From: an uncultured Bacteroidota bacterium | GTDB taxonomy: Bacteria > Bacteroidota > Bacteroidia > UKL13-3 | DNA: 41,964 nt | Assembly: GCA_903927505.1 (NCBI GenBank) | Contig: CAIYNF010000024.1 | Location: 1 to 41,964 of the forward strand | Reading direction: 5' to 3' | Shown here: positions 36,595 to 41,964 of the stretch, piece by piece | Layout of the letters: every line of letters starts with the position of its first letter | Numbering within the stretch: the stretch's first letter is position 1 | Program-made: the position numbers and the translations under genes | The notes under the pieces: model-generated | Told to the model about the DNA's origin: nothing | Seen by the model: the letters and a program-made list of their open reading frames with translations, nothing else | The model's database searches: none

Positions 36595-37614
36595 ATGAAA
36601 ATACAAATAACCTTAGGCATAAGTCTTTTATTTTGCTTGAATTTAAATGCACAAAACAAGAAAAAGATTTGCATTGCATTTTATAATCAAGAAAATTTAT
36701 TTGACACATTGGACACTCCCAATAAAAACGACGAGGAATTTTTACCTGAAGGAACCTATAGGTGGAACACAGAAAAATACAACAACAAACTTAACAATAT
36801 GGCCAAGGTAATTGGGGCAATGAATGAAGGTAATGGTCCAGATATGCTGGGCATGTGCGAAGTAGAGACTGAAATTGCTGTGAAGGATTTATGCAATGAA
36901 TTAAGAAAAAACAAAATAGATTATGGCTATGTATGGTTTGATAGTCCGGATGAGCGTGGGATAGACAATGCCTTAATTTACAAAAAGAGTAATGTAAAGA
37001 AAAGCAGTTCTAAAATGTTTACCGTAGATACAGCAGGCATTGGAGGTGATAATACCAGAGGGATTGTAATGGCAGATTTTACATTAATAAATAATAGTCG
37101 CTTAGTCGTTTTAGTGAATCATTTTCCCAGTAGAAGAGAAGGTGAAAAAGAGAGTGAGTTTAAACGTATTTATGTTGCGCAACGTTTAAAAACCATTTGC
37201 GATAGTATACAGTTACAAGATCCTACGTGTTTTATTTTAGTAATGGGAGATTTTAATGACTATCCTAACAATACAAGTATTCGCGAAGTATTGCAGGCCG
37301 GAGCAAATATAAAAGAAACGGGGAGATTAGGCTTTTACAATCCCATGAATCAATTGTTGGCAGAAGGAAAAGGATCTTACAAGCACAAAGGTGAATGGAA
37401 TTTTTTAGACCAAATGCTGTTGAACCAAAACTTGGTAAATGCGAAGGGTAAATTGAGTTATGAGAACAACTCGGCTAATACTTTCAAAGAAGATTGGATG
37501 TTGGAAACGGAAGAAAAATACAAAGGAAATCCGAAGAGAACGTTTGGCGGCAAAAAATATTTGAATGGGTACAGTGACCACTTACCTGTGTATTTATACT
37601 TGAATTTGAATTAA
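36595..37614 (+). CDS. Secreted endonuclease/exonuclease/phosphatase family protein
   Basis: From ATG 36595 the protein is 339 residues with a signal peptide (MKIQITLGISLLFCLNLNAQ). The metal-dependent EEP fold is shown by FYNQENLFDT, the catalytic Glu in GMCEVE, LVNHFPSRREG, the Asp/Asn pair in MGDFNDYPN, and the final SDHLPV with the catalytic His. Relatives are secreted nucleases and phosphodiesterases; the substrate is unknown, though an extracellular or periplasmic nuclease scavenging nucleic acid is likely. A GTG at 36541 in frame would hide the signal peptide and is rejected. It overlaps mnmD by one base (TAATG). Confidence 0.87.
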   Translation: MKIQITLGISLLFCLNLNAQNKKKICIAFYNQENLFDTLDTPNKNDEEFLPEGTYRWNTEKYNNKLNNMAKVIGAMNEGNGPDMLGMCEVETEIAVKDLCNELRKNKIDYGYVWFDSPDERGIDNALIYKKSNVKKSSSKMFTVDTAGIGGDNTRGIVMADFTLINNSRLVVLVNHFPSRREGEKESEFKRIYVAQRLKTICDSIQLQDPTCFILVMGDFNDYPNNTSIREVLQAGANIKETGRLGFYNPMNQLLAEGKGSYKHKGEWNFLDQMLLNQNLVNAKGKLSYENNSANTFKEDWMLETEEKYKGNPKRTFGGKKYLNGYSDHLPVYLYLNLN

Positions 37615-38294
37615 TGTCGGTTTTACCAACAGTATTTACCAATATAGACGGAAGTAAAACATTGTTCCGCGCAGACATTGATGAAACGTATCATTCGAGA
37701 CATGGCGCCATTGCGGAAAGTTTGCATGTTTTTATCAAGGAAGGTTTGCATTATTATTTAGAAAATAATAACAATAAAAACATCTCAATTATTGAGGTTG
37801 GGTTTGGTACTGGCTTAAATGCCATGTTGAGTTATCTGGAAACAATAAACAATAATTTAAACCTTAGGTACCAAAGTTTAGAAACCATTCCACTCCCCTA
37901 TTCTTTGGTTCAAGACTTACAATACAACAATTATTGGAGCGAATTGGACGAAAATAGATTTGCGCTGATGCACCAAGGCAACTGGGATGAATTCATTGAA
38001 ATTAGTAATGGATTTAAATTAAAAAAAATCAATGAAAGTTTACTTGATTTCAAAACCAGCGATCTATTTGATTTAGTTTATTTTGATGCATTTGGCCCCG
38101 ATAAACAAACTGAGCTGTGGCAGCTAGAAATTTTTGAGAAATTATTTTCAATGATGAATAAGGGTGCAATTTTTGTAACCTATGCATCAAAGGGAGATGT
38201 AAGGAGAGCTTTATTAGCAGCAGGATTTAAGGTAGAGAAAATTGCTGGTCCTCCCAGGAAAAGACATATGCTTAGGGCAATTAAACCAAGTTAA
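37614..38294 (+). CDS. mnmD: tRNA 5-aminomethyl-2-thiouridine methyltransferase (stand-alone MnmC N-domain)
   Basis: This DUF752-family methyltransferase finishes the mnm5(s2)U modification at the wobble position of certain tRNAs using SAM. Diagnostic features in 226 residues: DIDETYHSRHGAIAES near the start, the SAM loop IEVGFGTGLNAM, and the DUF752 hallmark YFDAFGPDKQTELW, followed by FVTYASKGDVRRALLAAGF and GPPRKRHM. In E. coli this activity is fused to an FAD oxidoreductase in MnmC; here the next gene, 2 bases downstream, encodes a protein that looks like that second half. Confidence 0.93.
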   Translation: MSVLPTVFTNIDGSKTLFRADIDETYHSRHGAIAESLHVFIKEGLHYYLENNNNKNISIIEVGFGTGLNAMLSYLETINNNLNLRYQSLETIPLPYSLVQDLQYNNYWSELDENRFALMHQGNWDEFIEISNGFKLKKINESLLDFKTSDLFDLVYFDAFGPDKQTELWQLEIFEKLFSMMNKGAIFVTYASKGDVRRALLAAGFKVEKIAGPPRKRHMLRAIKPS

Positions 38295-38296
38295 CT

Positions 38297-39379
38297 ATGA
38301 AAAACAAAAACTTTGAATTCTTGATTACTGGCGGAGGAATTGCGGGATTAATGATGGCCTTTCATTTAAGAAAAGCAGGTAAAAGTTTTTTGGTAATTGA
38401 CAATAAGCTTGCGCAATCATCTAGTAAGATTGCTGCTGGAATGTATAATCCAATTAGTGGAAAACGCATGAGTGTAAATTGGAAAGCAGAAGAATTATTG
38501 GCACAATTACACAAAGATTTTATTGAAATGGAATCCTTGCTTGGTGCCAATTATTTGGTTCACTCCAATATTCTTCAGGCATTTGGGAATGTAAAAGAAT
38601 CCAATGATTTTATGGCAAGGTTGGATTACCCTGCCTTTAAGCAATATGTGAATGTAGAAAGTACTATTGATTGTGCTTTAAAAAACGAATTTGGCTTATT
38701 TGAAGTTATTGGATCCGGATGGGTAAAAACAGCAGAATGGATAAATGCCTTTCAGGATTTCCTAAAAAATGAAGGAAACTTTCTTCAGGAACACTACAAT
38801 TGGGAACAAATAGAAAACTGCGGCGAGAATTGGCAATGGAAAGACTATCAATTTGAAAAAATAATTTGTTGTGAGGGATCCCAATTTGGCCAAAACCCTT
38901 ATTTCAATTGGTTGCCTTTTAAACTCTGCAAAGGACAAGTTTTATTAATTGATTGCAAAGATTTGAATGAAAAATACATTTTAAAAAGAGGTGTTTATTT
39001 GGTTCACCAATACGATACTATTTATAAAGTTGGCGCAAGCTATGAATGGGATTTTGAAAATGCAGAACCAACTGAAGCAGGCAGAGAAACTTTGATAGAA
39101 AAGGTTAAACAAATGATTAAGCTGCCATTTGAAGTAATAGACCATTTGGCGGGCATTAGGCCAACAACTAGAGACAGAGCGGCAATTTTGGGACAACATC
39201 CTACTGTTTCCAATTTATATGTTTTCAATGGCTTGGGAACAAAAGGAATGTTACAAGCCCCTTTCTTAGCAGCACATTTATGCAATCACCTATTAACAGG
39301 GGAACGCTTACATAAGGAGATTAACCTGCAAAGATTTCATCAATTCTACGTAAGTAGTCACTCAAACACTAAAGTGTAA
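38297..39379 (+). CDS. FAD-dependent oxidoreductase, probable MnmC2-like tRNA modification enzyme
   Basis: This 360-residue DAO-family flavoprotein has the dinucleotide-binding motif FLITGGGIAGLMMAFHLRKAG (~9-29). The next stretch SSSKIAAGMYNPISGKRM parallels the 'G(A)SGN..GxxxP' segment of the MnmC C-domain. Near the end, HLAGIRPTTRDRAAILGQHP and VFNGLGTKGMLQAPFLAAHL parallel the GVRPATRD and GLGSRGL..APLLAE motifs of MnmC. In E. coli that domain removes the carboxymethyl group from cmnm5(s2)U so that the methyltransferase half can act. Adjacency to mnmD supports the same role. A generic glycine/amino-acid oxidase is the alternative. Confidence 0.72.
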   Translation: MKNKNFEFLITGGGIAGLMMAFHLRKAGKSFLVIDNKLAQSSSKIAAGMYNPISGKRMSVNWKAEELLAQLHKDFIEMESLLGANYLVHSNILQAFGNVKESNDFMARLDYPAFKQYVNVESTIDCALKNEFGLFEVIGSGWVKTAEWINAFQDFLKNEGNFLQEHYNWEQIENCGENWQWKDYQFEKIICCEGSQFGQNPYFNWLPFKLCKGQVLLIDCKDLNEKYILKRGVYLVHQYDTIYKVGASYEWDFENAEPTEAGRETLIEKVKQMIKLPFEVIDHLAGIRPTTRDRAAILGQHPTVSNLYVFNGLGTKGMLQAPFLAAHLCNHLLTGERLHKEINLQRFHQFYVSSHSNTKV

Positions 39380-39421
39380 AAGATAATTGGTTCGCCCAAG
39401 ATTCAGCAATTAAATTGCAAA

Positions 39422-40408
39422 ATGGAATGGACCATAGAGAAAATAAGATTAGACTTAAAATACACTTGGAAAATCTCTCGAAATGCAAGTACATTTAAGG
39501 AGAATTTTATTGTAAAATGCCAGGGTGACGGCTTTGAGGGAATAGGTGAAGTTGCACCTAATATTCGTTACAATGAAACACCAGAAAATATTGCAGCAAC
39601 TTTTGGGATTATAAAAAATAATTTAGAACAATGCCCAAGTAATTCAGAAGCCATTGAAACTTTTATAGGAATAGATACTATTCCAAATGCTTTAAAATTT
39701 GGGATAGAAAGTGCTTTTTTACATTGGCATTGCAAAAAAAACAATATTACTCTTCAACAATTTTTAGGTATTGAAAAGCCACAGCATGTAGCCAGCTGTT
39801 ACACCTTGCCTATTATGGATCCAAGCGATATTAAGGATTTTTATGAACTGCATAATTTAAGAAGGTTTAATTTCTTAAAAGTAAAGGTAAATGACGAGGC
39901 TGCATTAGACATGATGAAAGAGATTGGCAAGTTGGGAAATCATCCATTAATGATTGATGCCAATGAGGCATGGAAAGATTTAGATGTACTTATTAATTTC
40001 ATTCCTAAATTAAAGTCATTTCCAGTAGAATTTATTGAGCAGCCCATGCCTTCAACTTTTGAAGATGAATATGTGCAATTAAAGAAACATTGTTACTTAC
40101 CGCTAATGGGAGATGAAAGTGTGTTGCATAATCCCAATTTCGATTTGTTAGAAAAACAGTTTGATGGGGTTAACATGAAATTGATGAAAGCAGGATCCTA
40201 TTTAAATGGCATTAAAACCTTGAAAGAAGCTAAAAAGCGCAACATGAAAACCATGATTGGCTGTATGGTAGAAACAACACTAGGAATTAAAAGTGCTTGG
40301 GATTTATGTTCGCTTGCCCAATATGCAGATTTAGATGGCTGTTTAATTATTGACAAAGAGCCTTTTCATTTGCTTATTGAAAGAGATGGAAATTTTTATG
40401 AGGCCTAA
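39422..40408 (+). CDS. Dipeptide epimerase (L-Ala-D/L-Glu type, enolase superfamily)
   Basis: This 328-residue enzyme belongs to the mandelate-racemase-like branch of the enolase superfamily. Catalytic elements: KVKV (Lys153/Lys155), metal ligands Asp179 (MIDANEAW), Glu206 (FIEQPMP) and Asp231 (GDES), and the second acid/base lysine in NMKLMKAG (~253-256). The ADLDG stretch after GCMVETTLG matches the DxD motif that binds the dipeptide amino group in Ala-Glu epimerases, which recycle murein peptides. O-succinylbenzoate synthase (MenC) is the main alternative, but it lacks that motif. Forty-two bases separate it from the preceding gene; the unknown gene follows by 2 bases. Confidence 0.85.
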   Translation: MEWTIEKIRLDLKYTWKISRNASTFKENFIVKCQGDGFEGIGEVAPNIRYNETPENIAATFGIIKNNLEQCPSNSEAIETFIGIDTIPNALKFGIESAFLHWHCKKNNITLQQFLGIEKPQHVASCYTLPIMDPSDIKDFYELHNLRRFNFLKVKVNDEAALDMMKEIGKLGNHPLMIDANEAWKDLDVLINFIPKLKSFPVEFIEQPMPSTFEDEYVQLKKHCYLPLMGDESVLHNPNFDLLEKQFDGVNMKLMKAGSYLNGIKTLKEAKKRNMKTMIGCMVETTLGIKSAWDLCSLAQYADLDGCLIIDKEPFHLLIERDGNFYEA

Positions 40409-40410
40409 AA

Positions 40411-40902
40411 ATGGAAACTAGTAGTATTTCAGAAATTAAAAAAGAGCTACAATTACTTTCTCCTAAGGAATTGATTGAAATTTGTTTGCGATTAGCAAAG
40501 TATAAGAAAACAAATAAAGAACTGGCTCATTATATTTTGTTTGAGTCACAAAATGAAAATGGATATATTGAAAAAGCAAAAATAGAAATAAGCAATCGCT
40601 TTGAAGAAATGCCAACAAGCAGTTTATTTTTTAGTACAAAACATTTAAGAAAAACCCTTCGCATAGCTAAACAATACGCACAATACAGCAAATTACCCCA
40701 AACAGAAATTGAATTACTTTTGCACTTTTGTTTTGAACTAAAAAAACTTAAAAATTATTGGCAAAAATACCAAGCTATTGAAGGAATTTATGAACGCCAA
40801 ATTATTAAAATAGCTTCTGATTTAAAAAAATTACACGAAGATTTGCAATACGATTACAAGATTATGCTCAAGAAAATTATTGATTTAAACAAAGAATTTT
40901 AA
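40411..40902 (+). CDS. Conserved hypothetical, predicted all-helical cytoplasmic protein
   Basis: A 163-residue protein that I do not recognise. It is rich in Lys, Glu and Leu, has no signal peptide or membrane segment, and should be almost entirely alpha-helical, possibly forming helical repeats (SPKELIEICLRLAKYKK, HLRKTLRIAKQYAQY, ELLLHFCFELKKL). It lies 2 bases after the dipeptide epimerase gene and closes the operon. Its 3' end overlaps the convergent nnr gene by 18 bases. Similar helical partners of unknown role are common in Bacteroidota, so no function is proposed. Confidence 0.65.
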   Translation: METSSISEIKKELQLLSPKELIEICLRLAKYKKTNKELAHYILFESQNENGYIEKAKIEISNRFEEMPTSSLFFSTKHLRKTLRIAKQYAQYSKLPQTEIELLLHFCFELKKLKNYWQKYQAIEGIYERQIIKIASDLKKLHEDLQYDYKIMLKKIIDLNKEF

Positions 40903-41964
40903 TTCATCAATTAAATCTGATGCGATGGCGTGTTTGTAATTTTTAAGGTGAAGAGATTGCGCCAAATTCCCATGCACAAATACCGCTTTAATAGCTGCTT
41001 CTAGGGGCAATAATCCATTTGCTAGATAAGCAGTTACTATTCCCGTTAACACGTCGCCACTGCCTGCTGTGGCTAATAATGGATGACCAGTAGAATTGAA
41101 ATAAACGTTCTTTTCTGAAGAAATAATAGCCGTATATGCTCCTTTCAAAACAATAACAATTTGATATTTTTCTGCCATTTCAATAGCTAAATTCAATCGT
41201 TCTAAAGAATTTTTGGAGGGACCGAATAGGCGATCGAACTCTTTGTGATGAGGCGTTATGATGCAATTGGGGGGAAATTGAAAAGCAGGATTCTCCTTTC
41301 TGAGGCTTGCACAGGCATTAATTGCATCGGCATCTAACACGATAGCCTGTTTGATTTGAGATAGCCATTTTCCAAAACTTTTAATTGTTCCAGCATGAAT
41401 TCCAATACCTGGTCCAACACCTATTGCTTGGTAATTATTGGTGGCGGGAAAATTTCTTATTTCATTTTCTTCTACGTCGGTAAGCACCATTGCTTCCGGC
41501 AAAGACGTTTGTAAAATAGCATAGGCACAATTAGGAGAAAAAACCGTTAACAAACCACAAGCTGCCCTCAATGCTGCCGTGGAAGAAAGTATTGCTGCGC
41601 CTAGCTTACCCCGGCTACCTGTTATTAAAAGTGCATGCCCTTTTTGCCATTTATAATCAAATTTTGAAGCAGCACTATTTGATATATTATCTTCATTGAG
41701 CCAAGTCCAATTTGATTGAATTTGCGACAAAAAATGAGGGAGTAAACCAATATCAATAATAAATAATTCACCAACCGCTTTCCCCGTTTCAGCGAATAAA
41801 AAACTAGATTTAGGAATTTGAAAAGTATAGGTTTGATGCGCAACAAAAACAGGAGCATTCTCCTGGCGTATTGCCAAATCAATGTCTCCAAACAATCCAC
41901 TTGGTATATCTATTGAAATTTTATATCCTTTTTGGTTGTTCAGAAAATCAATTAATTCTTTTGC
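40885..41964 (-). CDS. nnr: Bifunctional NAD(P)HX epimerase/dehydratase, 5' truncated
   Basis: The gene runs off the right edge. The first visible residues (about 25, ending SIDIPSGLFGDI) are the late part of the YjeF_N epimerase domain, and the frame continues unbroken to TAA at 40885, giving 359 residues in the window. The rest is the carbohydrate-kinase-like dehydratase domain: KGHALLITGSRGKLGAA, GVGPGIG, VLDADAINA, IITPHHKEF, VLKGAYT and the ATP-site TAGSGDVLTGI. Together they repair hydrated NADH and NADPH using ADP or ATP. A TTG at 41895 is internal, not a start. The 3' end overlaps the convergent hypothetical gene by 18 bases. Confidence 0.95.
   Translation of the reverse strand, partial: AKELIDFLNNQKGYKISIDIPSGLFGDIDLAIRQENAPVFVAHQTYTFQIPKSSFLFAETGKAVGELFIIDIGLLPHFLSQIQSNWTWLNEDNISNSAASKFDYKWQKGHALLITGSRGKLGAAILSSTAALRAACGLLTVFSPNCAYAILQTSLPEAMVLTDVEENEIRNFPATNNYQAIGVGPGIGIHAGTIKSFGKWLSQIKQAIVLDADAINACASLRKENPAFQFPPNCIITPHHKEFDRLFGPSKNSLERLNLAIEMAEKYQIVIVLKGAYTAIISSEKNVYFNSTGHPLLATAGSGDVLTGIVTAYLANGLLPLEAAIKAVFVHGNLAQSLHLKNYKHAIASDLIDELKFFV

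Overview
The window looks like a chromosomal stretch from a member of the Bacteroidota. It is AT-rich (my estimate is below 40% GC) and densely packed. It carries outer-membrane proteins of the PorV/FadL type, a membrane pyrophosphatase, an alpha-oxoamine synthase of the serine palmitoyltransferase type, an AMP nucleosidase and a Bacteroidota-type E2 acyltransferase. Several genes lack a Shine-Dalgarno sequence, and several are preceded by the phylum's promoter pattern (TTG, about 17-21 nt, TAnnTTTG). The order cannot be fixed from this sequence alone; a Chitinophagales- or Sphingobacteriales-like lineage is a guess. Nearly all genes are housekeeping or envelope genes. I see no phage, insertion sequence, CRISPR array, tRNA or rRNA.

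Layout. 1-2.8 kb: the end of a Fis-type response regulator faces a pyrophosphatase (hppA) with an unusual cysteine-rich tail; a bidirectional terminator lies between them. 2.9-6.5 kb: two overlapping outer-membrane barrel genes, the second with a helix-hairpin-helix domain, then an AlkD-like DNA repair gene. 6.6-10.7 kb: the SPT-like enzyme, a secreted thioredoxin, lipA with an outer-membrane protein, osmC and a tiny lipoprotein. 10.7-13.2 kb: a THUMP-like methyltransferase facing an MltD-type lytic transglycosylase. 13.35-17.6 kb: a co-directional run of lpxK, purine nucleoside phosphorylase, engB, aroE and a PlsC acyltransferase. 17.6-20.1 kb: leftward VOC, SDR and rnhB. 20.2-24.2 kb: a Wzx-Wzz-Wzy surface polysaccharide trio. 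24.2-25.9 kb: a PorV-like protein with an AcpH-like protein. 26-28.2 kb: tyrS and a flavin reductase. 28.4-36.5 kb: a leftward block of yidC, pyrG, E2, an MsbA-like ABC exporter and AMP nucleosidase. 36.6-40.9 kb: a rightward operon (exo/endonuclease/phosphatase, mnmD, an MnmC2-like oxidoreductase, dipeptide epimerase, unknown). 40.9-42 kb: the bifunctional NAD(P)HX repair enzyme, running off the right edge.

Themes. Envelope building recurs: lipid A (lpxK), acyltransfer, sphingolipid-type synthesis, YidC insertion, an MsbA-like exporter, polysaccharide export, peptidoglycan cleavage and murein-peptide recycling. No gap between genes reaches 300 bases.

Most notable: a perfect 10-bp palindrome, GGTTCGAACC, occurs six times, both between genes and inside genes in all three codon phases. 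That argues for a DNA-level element resembling the highly iterated palindromes of cyanobacteria. Also notable are the 151-residue, 21-cysteine tail of the pyrophosphatase, the split MnmC pair, and convergent genes whose stop codons interlock in 4 bases.
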